Source: Pikeienuella piscinae (lineage in GTDB: Bacteria > Pseudomonadota > Alphaproteobacteria > Rhodobacterales > Rhodobacteraceae). Taken from it: a DNA stretch of 64,000 bases. The stretch spans positions 4,158,001-4,222,000 of the forward strand of contig NZ_CP049056.1 of NCBI RefSeq assembly GCF_011044155.1. The letters run 5' to 3'. A program made the translations under genes and the position numbers. This document shows, in pieces, positions 18,335 through 26,881 of the stretch. Within the stretch, counting starts at the first letter, position 1; each line of letters opens with the position of its first letter. Below the pieces are notes generated by a model that was given only the letters and a program-made list of their open reading frames with translations, ran no database searches and had not been told where the DNA came from.

Positions 18335-18532
18335 ATGACCAAAGAAGAAATGCACGCGCCGGAATCCGTGATGGATCTGGCGCTCGATGTGATTCCGGCC
18401 AGGGCGGAAGCATACGCCATCGACCATCCGACAAACGAAAGCCGGCGCGCGACCGGGCGGTCGTCCGTGCGTGCGCGCCGACGCGAGACCGCTGGCTGGG
18501 AGTTGATGCGCGATCCGGTCTACGAGCACTGA
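18335..18532 (+). CDS. Small hypothetical protein (65 aa)
   Basis: A possible 65-residue protein starting MTKEEMHAPESV, with a GGAG-like sequence about 12 bases upstream, 92 bases after ftsY. It is acidic at the N-terminus, Arg-rich in the middle (RRATGRSSVRARRRE) and ends RDPVYEH. I do not recognise it. Composition is compatible with coding but no domain supports it. The following 18533-18699 shows no gene. Confidence 0.4.
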   Translation: MTKEEMHAPESVMDLALDVIPARAEAYAIDHPTNESRRATGRSSVRARRRETAGWELMRDPVYEH

Positions 18533-18699
18533 GCCGGGACCAATCAGCGTCAAGGGAGGTGCGGAGCGTAACGAGCCATGTTCGGACGCTCCGCGGCAGT
18601 CCGCCCGGCTGAAGCATGGCCGCTATGCCGTGCTTGCGCAGCGACTTTCCTGTAAGCGCCATCTTGGATGCGCCGGTGGAGGCGCGGTGAGAGGCGCCG

Positions 18700-19605
18700 A
18701 TGCTGGCCGATTGGGTCGGAGCGATCGAGGGAACGGAAACCGGCGCGGCGGTCGCGACTGCGCTGGCGCTCACGTCCGCGCTCGCTCACGCTGTATTCGG
18801 CGCGATCCAGAAGGGCAGGGGAGTCGACCCCTGGCTGATCAGGGGCGCCATAGATATCTGGTACTTCCTGATGGCGCTGCCGATCGCGCTATTCGTCTTT
18901 CCGCTGCCGTCGCTGGAACTGGCGCCGGTCTTCTTCGGCGCCTTCGTGATCCACTCCTGCTACAAGCTTCTGCTCGCCGCCGCATATGCGCGGGGCGCCT
19001 TCACGGTGGTCTATCCGGTGGTGCGCGGGGTCAGTCCGCTTGCGACGGTCGTCTTCGCCGGGGTGGTCTTCGGCGAGAGCTTCCGGCTCGGTCAATGGGG
19101 CGGGGTGCTGCTGCTTTCGCTGGCGATCATGGCGCTGGCGGCGGTCAATCTCCGTCGGGTGACAATGGGGCGGGAGACGCTGCTCAACGCGCTGATCCTC
19201 GCGCTTTTCACCGGTCTTTTCACGGCGCTCTACACCACCTACGACGCCTGGGGCATAAGACTGGCGGAGAACCCGTTCTCCTTTCTCTTCTGGTTCTTCG
19301 TCGCCGACGGGTTCTTCTTCCCGATCCTCGCCTTCATTCTCTGGCGGCGCCGTCCGTCGCGCCCGCCGCTCATGCCGATGCTGAGACTCGGCTTTGTTGG
19401 GGCGCTGATCGCGTGCGTCAGCTTCGGCGCGGTGATGATGGCGACCCGGCTCGACAAAGTCGGCGAGGCGGCGGCGCTGCGCGAGACGTCGGTCGTTTTC
19501 GCCGCGATCATCGGTTGGCTCTTCCTGAAGGAGGAGGTCGGCCCGCTTCGCGCCGGGTTGATGGCGCTGATCGGCCTTGGCGCGATGCTGGTGGAGTTCG
19601 GCTGA
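18700..19605 (+). CDS. DMT (EamA-type) transporter
   Basis: A 301-residue inner-membrane protein with about ten hydrophobic segments arranged as two EamA-like halves. Conserved features are YPVVRGVSPLATVVFAGVVF at the end of the first half and ETSVVFAAIIGWLFLKEEVG in the second, the latter being the usual helix-9/10 signature. Such carriers export or import small metabolites; no substrate can be named. ATG 18700 is preceded by a GAGAGG-like ribosome site. The yciB gene follows after 80 bases. Confidence 0.85.
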   Translation: MLADWVGAIEGTETGAAVATALALTSALAHAVFGAIQKGRGVDPWLIRGAIDIWYFLMALPIALFVFPLPSLELAPVFFGAFVIHSCYKLLLAAAYARGAFTVVYPVVRGVSPLATVVFAGVVFGESFRLGQWGGVLLLSLAIMALAAVNLRRVTMGRETLLNALILALFTGLFTALYTTYDAWGIRLAENPFSFLFWFFVADGFFFPILAFILWRRRPSRPPLMPMLRLGFVGALIACVSFGAVMMATRLDKVGEAAALRETSVVFAAIIGWLFLKEEVGPLRAGLMALIGLGAMLVEFG

Positions 19606-19685
19606 GCGAAGCGGCGGAAAATACGACGTGAGGCGTCCGCTGTCCGGCTTTCCGCGCCGCCGCTTTTCCGCTAAGGGGCGCTTCC

Positions 19686-20282
19686 ATGAGCACAAGAGAA
19701 ATCAACCCCTATCTCCGGCTCGGCCTGGAGTTCGGGCCGCTGGCGATATTCTTTCTCACCTATCGCGCCTATTCGGACGAGGCGTTGACGCTTTTCGGCG
19801 AAAGCTACGAGGGCGTGGTTGTGGCGACCATCGCCTTCATCCCGGCGATTCTCCTTTCGCTCGGCGTCTCCTGGGCGATGACGCGTCATTTGCCGCGCAC
19901 GGCGGCGGTGACTGCGGTCGTCGTCGTGGTATTCGGCGGGCTGACGATCTGGCTGAACGACGCGACCTTCATCAAGATGAAGCCCACCATCGTGAACCTG
20001 ATCTTCGCCGTCATGCTCGGATGGGGGCTGCTACGCGGCCGGTCCTATCTGAAATTCCTGATGGGGGAGCTTCTGCCGCTCACCGACGAAGGCTGGATGG
20101 CCTTCACCCGTCGCTGGGCGCTTTTCTTTCTGTTCATGGCGATTTTGAACGAGGTGATCTGGCGCGGTTTCTCCGAGGATTTCTGGGTCAATTTCAAGAC
20201 CTTCGGCAGCCCCGTGGTCACGCTTGTCTTCATGTTCTCACAGACGGGGCTTCTGCGGCGACACACGCCGCCGGAGAGTTGA
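19686..20282 (+). CDS. yciB: Inner membrane septation protein YciB (IspZ/IspA family)
   Basis: A 198-residue five-helix inner-membrane protein. The opening LRLGLEFGPLAIFFLTY is the family signature, followed by MKPTIVNLIFAVMLGWGLL and the C-terminal WFE-type region FLFMAILNEVIWRGFSEDFW then WVNFKTFG. The family is linked to cell-envelope integrity and septation in enterobacteria and to intracellular septation in Shigella. The next gene is convergent, with 31 bases between the stops. Confidence 0.92.
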   Translation: MSTREINPYLRLGLEFGPLAIFFLTYRAYSDEALTLFGESYEGVVVATIAFIPAILLSLGVSWAMTRHLPRTAAVTAVVVVVFGGLTIWLNDATFIKMKPTIVNLIFAVMLGWGLLRGRSYLKFLMGELLPLTDEGWMAFTRRWALFFLFMAILNEVIWRGFSEDFWVNFKTFGSPVVTLVFMFSQTGLLRRHTPPES

Positions 20283-20313
20283 TCGGGAACCGGACGCGCC
20301 GTGGGCGGCGGCC

Positions 20314-21309
20314 TCAAAGCATGGACGGCAGCACCTGGTCGGGCGGGCGATGACCGTCGGCGAAGGTCTTGATATTGATGATGACCTTCTCGCCCATCTC
20401 GATTCGGCCTTCCTCGGTCGCCGAGCCCATATGCGGCAGCAGCATCACGTTTGGCTGCGCCATAAGCTTCGGGTTCACCGCCGGCGCGCGTTCGAATACG
20501 TCGAGGCCGGCGCCGGCCAGTTCGCCCCGCACCAGCATCCGCGTCAGCGCGTTCTCGTCCACGATCTCGCCCCGCGCGGTGTTGACGAGATAGGCGGTCG
20601 GCTTGAGCAGCTTCAGCCGCCGGGCGTTCAGGAGATGATAGGTCGCCGGCGTATGCGGGCAGTTGACGCTCACCACGTCCATCCGCGCCAACATCTGGTC
20701 TAGGCTCTCCCAGTATGTCGCCTCCAGCGCGGCTTCGATGTCGCCATGCAGCCGGCGGCGGTTGTGGTAATGCACCTGCATCCCGAAGGCGCGCGCCCGG
20801 CGCGCCACCGCCTGGCCGATCCGGCCCATGCCGAGGATGCCGAGGCGTTTCCCCGTCACCCGTCGCCCCGTGAGCGCGGTTGGCGACCAGCCGCCCCATT
20901 CGCCGGACTGGATCAGCGCCACGCCCTCCGCCAGCCGGCGCGGCACCGCGAGGATCAGCGCCATGGTCATGTCGGCGGTGTCCTCCGTCAAAACCCCGGG
21001 CGTGTTGGTGACGAGAACGCCGCGCCGCCGCGCGGTCTCGACGTCGATATGGTCGAACCCGGCGCCGTAATTCGCGATCAGCTTCAGCCGCTCGCCGGCC
21101 TGCGCCAGCAGCTTCTGGTCGATCTCGTCCGTCAGGGTCGGCACCAGGACATCGGCGCTCTTCATCGCCGCGCCAAGCGTGGCGGCGTCCATCGGCGTGT
21201 CGCTCTCGTTCAGCGTCACGTCAAAAAGTTCTCGCAGGCGTGTCTCCACCGGCTCCGGCAGGCGACGGGTGACAGTGACCGACAGGCGGTGTTTGGGTCG
21301 GTCGGTCAT
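20314..21309 (-). CDS. D-isomer-specific 2-hydroxyacid dehydrogenase (glyoxylate/glycerate type)
   Basis: A 331-residue NAD(P)H-dependent reductase. The NAD-binding Rossmann motif is GKRLGILGMGRIGQAVARRA; the catalytic Arg lies in VNTARGEIVDE and the catalytic His in LLPHMGSATEE, with the Glu-bearing LDVFERAP between. The start is taken at ATG 21309 (MTDRPKHRLSV); the frame is open further upstream but that part is low-complexity Pro/Arg/Ser. Closest overall to D-glycerate dehydrogenase / glyoxylate reductase (GhrB-like). It is divergent from the SH3-domain gene across a 92-base promoter region. Confidence 0.85.
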   Translation of the reverse strand: MTDRPKHRLSVTVTRRLPEPVETRLRELFDVTLNESDTPMDAATLGAAMKSADVLVPTLTDEIDQKLLAQAGERLKLIANYGAGFDHIDVETARRRGVLVTNTPGVLTEDTADMTMALILAVPRRLAEGVALIQSGEWGGWSPTALTGRRVTGKRLGILGMGRIGQAVARRARAFGMQVHYHNRRRLHGDIEAALEATYWESLDQMLARMDVVSVNCPHTPATYHLLNARRLKLLKPTAYLVNTARGEIVDENALTRMLVRGELAGAGLDVFERAPAVNPKLMAQPNVMLLPHMGSATEEGRIEMGEKVIINIKTFADGHRPPDQVLPSML

Positions 21310-21401
21310 GGGCTGCGCCTCCGGTTGCGACAAGCGAACGAACTGGTGATATTGTATGCGTTGAGACGGCACAAGAAACCGATCCGGACGCGAGGGCGAG
21401 C

Positions 21402-21929
21402 ATGAACGGGGCGAGAGGCGCGGCGTTCGCCGTGGCGATGGCGCTGATGGCGCTGGGGCCGATGGCGGGGGGTGAAACCGCCGCCGGGGCGCGGGCGGAG
21501 ACACTCGGTCCGGTTACGAACCTTCCGCTGCCGCGTTTCGTTAGCCTGAAGACGGACAAGGCCAATATCCGGCGCGGCCCGGGTCTCACGCATCGCGTCG
21601 ACTGGGTGTTCATGCGCCGGGGAATGCCACTGGAGATCACCGCCGAATTCGGCCACTGGCGCCGGGTGCGCGACGTCGACGACGCCGGTGGCTGGGTGCA
21701 TTTCGCCATGTTGCGCGGCAGCCGCTCCGCCGTCGTCACCGCGCCGCGCGCCGCCCTTCGCGAGGGGCCGGAGCCGGGTGCGAATCTCGTTGCGCTCGCG
21801 GAGGCGGGGGTGATCCTCTCCGTCGAAAAGTGCGTCAGGAACTGGTGCGAAGTCGAGACGAAGGGCGACAGCGGCTGGATCGCGAAGCCGGAAATCTGGG
21901 GGGTCGGGCCGGACGAGGTGTTCGACTGA
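21402..21929 (+). CDS. Periplasmic SH3-domain protein
   Basis: A 175-residue protein with an N-terminal secretion signal (about 1-32, AVAMALMALGPMAGG) and two bacterial SH3-like modules: first SLKTDKANIRRGPGLTHRVD with W-x-F, second APRAALREGPEPGANLVAL ending SGWIAKPEIWG. The family (SH3_3/DUF1058-like) is periplasmic and thought to bind peptidoglycan or other envelope partners. It is convergent with the M48 protease gene, 12 bases apart. Confidence 0.85.
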   Translation: MNGARGAAFAVAMALMALGPMAGGETAAGARAETLGPVTNLPLPRFVSLKTDKANIRRGPGLTHRVDWVFMRRGMPLEITAEFGHWRRVRDVDDAGGWVHFAMLRGSRSAVVTAPRAALREGPEPGANLVALAEAGVILSVEKCVRNWCEVETKGDSGWIAKPEIWGVGPDEVFD

Positions 21930-21941
21930 GGCGCGCGCCGG

Positions 21942-23447
21942 TCAGCGCCGCACCAGCTTGACCTTCTGTCCGGGGCGGAGCCCGGCGCGCGGGCCGAGAC
22001 CGTTCAGCACCCTGAACCGCTCGACCGCCCGGTTGCGGAACGGGGTGAGACGCGCCAGGCTCGCGGGCGTTTCTCCGGCCGCGACGGTGTGGATCTCGAT
22101 CCGCTGCGCGGAGATGCGCCGCGCCTGCGCCGCCGTCAGTTTCCTGAAACTGGCCGCGGCCTGATCCATCCGCGCGCCGAGGCGATCCGCGCCCGTCGGC
22201 TGCACGCCGAGAAAACGCCAGACCGAGCCGCCGTCGCGAATCGCGGTCATGCGAAGAATCTTGACTCCATCGCCAGTCTGGACGGGCAGGACGGCCGAGG
22301 CCGCGTCCAGCCCGCCGATCCGACTGCGCCGAAGGTTCTGAAGCTGACCGGCGCGGGTCTGACGGGCGATCTCGGGCGCCCATGCCCTGGCGATGTAGTC
22401 GTCCATCGCGCCGCCGCCGCTCCGATCGCCATCGAAGATGATTCCAGAACCCTGCGGTCCGGTCGCGATCACCTTCGCGGCGGTGTTCCTAATGCGGAAA
22501 CCCGTCGGCGCGGTGAAGTTGAATCGGAGCGCGGCGTGGCTGAAGCGCCGCCCGTCGACAACGCCCTGATCCGGGCTGTGGCCATAAACCATGCCGGAGA
22601 TCGCATCGAGAAACCGCGCCCGGTTGCGCAGCGCGCCGGCGGCGTCCACCTGACGTTCGGCCGCAGCGGTCGCCTCCCGCACGCGTTCTGGCGTCGCCGG
22701 ATGGGTGGAGAAGAAGTCAACGCGGTTCGGGTTGTAGCCGCCGCCGGCGATCTGCGCCTGCAGCCGCGCCTCGGCCTGCAGATTGGCGAGGAAATCGGCC
22801 TCCGCGCGCGGGTCGTACCCGGCCCGCGCGAGATAGCGCACGCCAAGCTGGTCGGCCTCGAACTCCTGGGTTCGCGAATAGGACGCGACATAGCCCTGTC
22901 CCAGCGTGGAGCCAAGCTGGCTGACGGTGTTCAGCGCCTGACCCGAAAGCCCGGCGGCCGCGCCGAGAAGGGACACGCCGAGCGCACCGATCTGCGCGAG
23001 CCCGGCCTGCGTCTGCCGCTGGGCGGAATGCGCGGCGACGACGTGGCCGATCTCATGGCCGATCACGCCGGCGAGCTCGGCCTCGTCATTCGCCAGCGCG
23101 ATCAGTCCGCGCGTGACATAGACATAGCCGCCGGGCAGCGCGAAGGCGTTGACCACCGGGCTGTCGAGCACGGTGAAGGTCCAGCGCGCGTTTGGCTGCT
23201 CGGTCTGCGCCACGAGACGCCGTCCAATTCCATCGACATAAGCGCGGAGCGCCCGGTTCTGCACCTCGCCGCCGAACTCGGCGACGATCTTCGGATGGTT
23301 CTGCGCCCCGATCCGCTGCTCGGACGCGCTACGCGCCGACGCGGTCTGCGGCTCGGAGCCAGGCGGCCCGCCCGGCGCGGAACAGGCGGCGAGCGCGAAA
23401 GCGGTCAGCCAGCCGAAACAGATCCTCGGAATGGTCGGGCGTCCCAT
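21942..23447 (-). CDS. M48-family metalloprotease lipoprotein with C-terminal LysM-like segment
   Basis: A 501-residue protein with a lipoprotein signal, LTAFALAAC, acylated at Cys22. The zinc-protease motif HEIGHVVAAH is at 131-140, with the third ligand in the downstream EFEADQLGVRYLARAGYDP. This is the BepA/LoiP-like M48C arrangement, which acts in outer-membrane protein quality control in enterobacteria. After the protease domain the chain continues about 200 residues and ends with a LysM-like stretch (HTVAAGETPASLARLT to LRPGQKVKLV) that could bind peptidoglycan. The intact lipobox suggests a periplasmic, membrane-tethered enzyme. The upstream region 23448-23596 holds only the tRNA promoter side. 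Confidence 0.9.
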   Translation of the reverse strand: MGRPTIPRICFGWLTAFALAACSAPGGPPGSEPQTASARSASEQRIGAQNHPKIVAEFGGEVQNRALRAYVDGIGRRLVAQTEQPNARWTFTVLDSPVVNAFALPGGYVYVTRGLIALANDEAELAGVIGHEIGHVVAAHSAQRQTQAGLAQIGALGVSLLGAAAGLSGQALNTVSQLGSTLGQGYVASYSRTQEFEADQLGVRYLARAGYDPRAEADFLANLQAEARLQAQIAGGGYNPNRVDFFSTHPATPERVREATAAAERQVDAAGALRNRARFLDAISGMVYGHSPDQGVVDGRRFSHAALRFNFTAPTGFRIRNTAAKVIATGPQGSGIIFDGDRSGGGAMDDYIARAWAPEIARQTRAGQLQNLRRSRIGGLDAASAVLPVQTGDGVKILRMTAIRDGGSVWRFLGVQPTGADRLGARMDQAAASFRKLTAAQARRISAQRIEIHTVAAGETPASLARLTPFRNRAVERFRVLNGLGPRAGLRPGQKVKLVRR

Positions 23448-23596
23448 CGTCTAGCCTCCAGTTTCCGTCAACTCGCCGTCTTTCATCACAGCGCGACGGC
23501 GCCGAAGGCCCCGGACATAGCGGCGCCGTTTCTAGAACTAGGCCGGCGTAACCCGGTTGCAAGCCCGCGCCCCCCGCCGCATAAACACGGCTCGAC

Positions 23597-23673
23597 GGCC
23601 CCGTAGCTCAGCAGGATAGAGCAGCCGCCTCCTAAGCGGCAGGTCAGAGGTTCGAATCCTCTCGGGGTCGCCA
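23597..23673 (+). tRNA. tRNA-Arg (anticodon CCT)
   Basis: A full cloverleaf can be folded by eye. The acceptor arm is GGCCCCG with CGGGGTC, the D arm GCTC..GAGC, the anticodon stem GCCGC/GCGGC with loop CTCCTAA (anticodon CCT at 34-36, reading AGG), a 5-base variable loop, and the T arm AGAGG-TTCGAAT-CCTCT. The discriminator base is G and CCA is encoded at 23671-23673. One G-U pair occurs at acceptor position 2-71. Confidence 0.97.
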
Positions 23674-23711
23674 GACCATCGCGAAATGGGGCGAGAGGCC
23701 CGGCCTGCGCT

Positions 23712-24527
23712 TCATTCTGCGGGTTTGTCGTCGGGGTGGCCAAGCTCGCAGAACCAGCCGCCGAGATATCTGACAGAGGGCCTGAGCGGATCGGGGACCG
23801 GCGTGCGTCCCTCCACGCCCTCGCGGGCCGGCTCCGAGCTGTCCAGTGGCGTGAAGCCGAGATGGTTCGCGCCGCTGTTGTCCACCGGCTTCACCTTGTT
23901 GTCGGATATGCCGAAGGAGATCGTGTGCCCTACGCGCGGCGCGGTCAGCGCCGCCTCCACCAGGCGGACGCAATCCGCGAAGGAGAGATACGACCAGAGC
24001 ATGCGCCGATCCGCGGGTTCTGGAAAGGATGAGAATATGCGCAGGCAAGCGGTCTCGATTCCGAACTTGTCCCAGTAGAGCCGGCTGAGGCTTTCGACGA
24101 AGCATTTCGAGACGCCGTAAAGGCTGTCGGGGCGGGGCGGGGCGTCGACGCCGATCTGCGCCTCCACCTCGTGATAACCGATGGCGTGCACGGAAGAGGC
24201 GTAGATGACTCGCTTCACCCCGTGTCGCCGCGCGGCTTCGTAGATGTGGTAGGAGCCGCGGATGCTGGAATCGAGCACGGTCTCCCAGACGCATTCATGT
24301 GGCGCACCGCCGAAATGCACGATGGCGTCGCAATCCTTCGCGGCCTCGATCGTCGCCTCCATGTCGGCGAGATCGAAGATCGCCGCTTCCTCGTTCGGCT
24401 TCAGGTCGCCAAGCGGTTCGCGGTCCGCCAGCCGGATCTTCTTGGCCAGATGCGCAAGGCCGGGACGCAGCACCGAGCCGAGACGGCCGGCGGCGCCGGT
24501 GAGGAGGATGCGTTCGTAGTTCGGCAT
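23712..24527 (-). CDS. NAD-dependent epimerase/dehydratase, uronate dehydrogenase-like
   Basis: A 271-residue extended SDR. The Rossmann motif is LLTGAAGRLGSVLRPGL; the catalytic YxxxK is in SLYGVSKCFVESLSRLYWDKF, with the Ser in YASSVHAIGY. It resembles agrobacterial uronate dehydrogenase (Udh) along its length: LADREPL, NEEAAIFDLAD, IVHFGGAPHE, GLYNLYEAARRHG-like and RPDSLYGVSKCF. Uronate dehydrogenases oxidise glucuronate or galacturonate to the aldarate lactone. It is the distal gene after the ABC permeases (166 bases downstream), which may mean the operon handles an extra sugar acid, or may be coincidence. The 24528-24692 gap shows no gene. Confidence 0.78.
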   Translation of the reverse strand: MPNYERILLTGAAGRLGSVLRPGLAHLAKKIRLADREPLGDLKPNEEAAIFDLADMEATIEAAKDCDAIVHFGGAPHECVWETVLDSSIRGSYHIYEAARRHGVKRVIYASSVHAIGYHEVEAQIGVDAPPRPDSLYGVSKCFVESLSRLYWDKFGIETACLRIFSSFPEPADRRMLWSYLSFADCVRLVEAALTAPRVGHTISFGISDNKVKPVDNSGANHLGFTPLDSSEPAREGVEGRTPVPDPLRPSVRYLGGWFCELGHPDDKPAE

Positions 24528-24692
24528 GTCGTTTTCTCCTGTTCAGCGACAGCGGCCTTGATGCGCTGGATCGCTTCCGAAAGCGAGGACCTCGCCAGTC
24601 GCCGTCCGGACATCATTGGGGGCAGGCGGGGCCATGGCGGTCCGACCGCAAGATGTGTTCGTCCGGAGGGTGGCTGGCGTTCCGCTCGTCGC

Positions 24693-25895
24693 TCAGTCCC
24701 TCATTGACTGTTCGCGCAGCCCGTCCGCCATCAGGTTGAGGCCGAGCACCAGCGTCATCAGAGCGATCGCCGGGGCGAGCGCCATATGCGTCGTCGAGGC
24801 GAGACGCACGAAGGACCGGCCGTGATTGATCATCGAGCCCCAGTCAGGGCTCTCCGGTTCAAGCCCGAGGCCGAAGAAACCGAGTGTGCCCAGAAGGATC
24901 GTCGTGTAGCCGATACGGAGGCAGAAATCGACGATCAGCGGCCCGCGCGCGTTCGGCAGAATCTCCCAGAGGAGAACATACCAGGTGCTTTCGCCCCTGG
25001 TCTGCGCGGCGGCGACATAGTCGCGGGTCTTAATGTCCATGGTGAGGCCCCGGACGATGCGAAAGACGCCGGGGCTGGAGCCGAGCACGACGGCGGCGAA
25101 CACGTTGAGCTCGTTCGGATCGAGCCTGATCGGCGACCAGTCGGCGCCGAAGACGAGCCCCGGATAAAGCCAAAGCGCGGCCAGCAGTGTCGGCGCGACC
25201 GTCAATGATAGTCGCAACGGATCGGATCCGAAGCGGGTGATCCAGGCGAGCATCAGAAACCCGACCGGGAAGAGAAAGAACAGCGCCGCCATCGCGATCG
25301 GGATCGACCACGGGATGGTGAAGCCGAGAACGTGGTGCATTGTCGGCGCCCGCACTTCTGGCGTCACCAGCAGGTAAAAGAGCAGGATCAGCGGGAAGGC
25401 GAGGACGAGATTGGCGAGAAACGACGCGACTGCGTCGACCGCGCCGCGCCTGTAACCGGCCGGCAGGCCGAGCGTCGCGCCGACCATGAAAGCGATCAGC
25501 GTCGCAGCCGGCGCAATGATCAGGACGATCCGCGCGCCATATACGACTCGACTGAAGACATCGCGGGCGAGGTTGTCGGCGCCCCAGAGAAAGACGGTCC
25601 CGGTCTCCGCGTCGATCGCGCCCGGCGGCGATTTCTTGATGCCGAAGGTGAAAGACTGATCGAGCGGTCCCATCGGCGCGATCCAGTCGGCGAAGATGGC
25701 TGCGAATATCCAGAAGAGGACGATGACGAGACCGGCCGTTCCGACCCGCGAGCGAAAGATGAGCCCCATAAGGCCGATGCGGCCGCGCAGCGCGTAGAGC
25801 AGGCCCAGCGCCGCCGCCAGCGCCGCCAGCGCCGGCCAGAAGCGGAATATGGAAAGCAGAACAATCTCCGCCGGGCCGATAAATTCGGGCGTCAT
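24693..25895 (-). CDS. ABC transporter permease, DppC/OppC-like
   Basis: A 400-residue inner-membrane permease. An N-terminal hydrophobic segment (about 10-30) is followed by the OppC_N-type region and a core BPD_transp_1 domain. The EAA-type loop that contacts the ATPase reads DYVAAAQTRGESTWYVLLWE, ending GPLIVDFCLRIGYTTILLG. It partners with the DppB-like permease 16 bases upstream and the solute-binding protein. No ATPase gene for this importer occurs in the operon or elsewhere in the window, so the complex must borrow one or be encoded in two places. Confidence 0.87.
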   Translation of the reverse strand: MTPEFIGPAEIVLLSIFRFWPALAALAAALGLLYALRGRIGLMGLIFRSRVGTAGLVIVLFWIFAAIFADWIAPMGPLDQSFTFGIKKSPPGAIDAETGTVFLWGADNLARDVFSRVVYGARIVLIIAPAATLIAFMVGATLGLPAGYRRGAVDAVASFLANLVLAFPLILLFYLLVTPEVRAPTMHHVLGFTIPWSIPIAMAALFFLFPVGFLMLAWITRFGSDPLRLSLTVAPTLLAALWLYPGLVFGADWSPIRLDPNELNVFAAVVLGSSPGVFRIVRGLTMDIKTRDYVAAAQTRGESTWYVLLWEILPNARGPLIVDFCLRIGYTTILLGTLGFFGLGLEPESPDWGSMINHGRSFVRLASTTHMALAPAIALMTLVLGLNLMADGLREQSMRD

Positions 25896-25911
25896 GGCTG
25901 GCGCTCCGCGC

Positions 25912-26847
25912 TCATCGCACCCGTATCCGCGGGTTCAGGTAGACGTAACCGATATCGGATATGAGCTGCGTCACAAGAACCAGAACCACCGCAACCCATG
26001 AAATCGCGAGCAGAAGGTCAATGTCGTTGTTTCCCGCCGCCTGCACCAGCGTCCAACCGAAGCCCTTGTAGTTGAACATGGATTCGACGATCACGACACC
26101 CGTCAGCAACCATGGGAACTGAAGCATGATGACCGTGAAGGGCGCGATCATCGCGTTGCGGATCGCGTGTTTCAGGACGATGCCAGGAAACGCGACCCCT
26201 TTCAGCCGGGCGGTGCGGATATATTGCGCCGTCATCACCTCGGCCATCGACGCGCGAGTCATCCGCGCGATGTATCCCATGCCGTAGATCGCTGTCGTCA
26301 TCACCGGCAGCGCGAAATTCTCGAATGTCACGTCCCCCGCCCGCGCGACGCCTTTCAGGAGGCCGAGCGAACTGGCGAAGATGACGGTGAAGATGATCCC
26401 GGTGACGTATTCCGGGGCGGAGGTTGAGGTGATGGCAGCGAAAGAAAGGCCGCGATCCAGCCGCGAACCCTCACGCATGCCGGCGAGGACGCCGAGCGCC
26501 AACGCCGAGGGCACCATCACGATCATCACCCAGAACATCAATATCCCGGTATGATAGAGGCGCTCGCCGATTACCTCTGAGACGGGTTTGCGGAACTGCC
26601 GGCTCCAGCCCATGTCGCCCTGAACCGTGCCGGCCATCCATTCGCCGTAGCGAGTGAGGAAAGGCCGCTCATACCCTTCCTTTTCCAGCCAGACGACGAC
26701 CTCGGCGTCGCTCATCCGGTTGTTGGCTTCCGATTTCGCGAGCTTCTCGAGGTTCCCCGGCAGGTTGACCAGCGTGAAGACGATCAGCGTCAGCGCGAAC
26801 ATCGTCAGCAACATCGCGCCGAGCTTCCGGATCAGGAAGATCGTCAT
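25912..26847 (-). CDS. ABC transporter permease, DppB/OppB-like
   Basis: A 311-residue permease with an N-terminal segment plus about five further transmembrane helices. Family marks are the opening FLIRKLGAMLLTMFALTLIV, the loop YIRTARLKGVAFPGIVLKHA (EAA motif) and the segment WLLTGVVIVESMFNYKGFG. It forms the membrane channel with the DppC-like protein. It lies 34 bases downstream of the binding-protein gene. Substrates in this family include peptides, nickel and many polar metabolites. Confidence 0.88.
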   Translation of the reverse strand: MTIFLIRKLGAMLLTMFALTLIVFTLVNLPGNLEKLAKSEANNRMSDAEVVVWLEKEGYERPFLTRYGEWMAGTVQGDMGWSRQFRKPVSEVIGERLYHTGILMFWVMIVMVPSALALGVLAGMREGSRLDRGLSFAAITSTSAPEYVTGIIFTVIFASSLGLLKGVARAGDVTFENFALPVMTTAIYGMGYIARMTRASMAEVMTAQYIRTARLKGVAFPGIVLKHAIRNAMIAPFTVIMLQFPWLLTGVVIVESMFNYKGFGWTLVQAAGNNDIDLLLAISWVAVVLVLVTQLISDIGYVYLNPRIRVR

Positions 26848-26881
26848 CGCATCATCCCGGGTGTCGCGCGCGCGCTTACGC

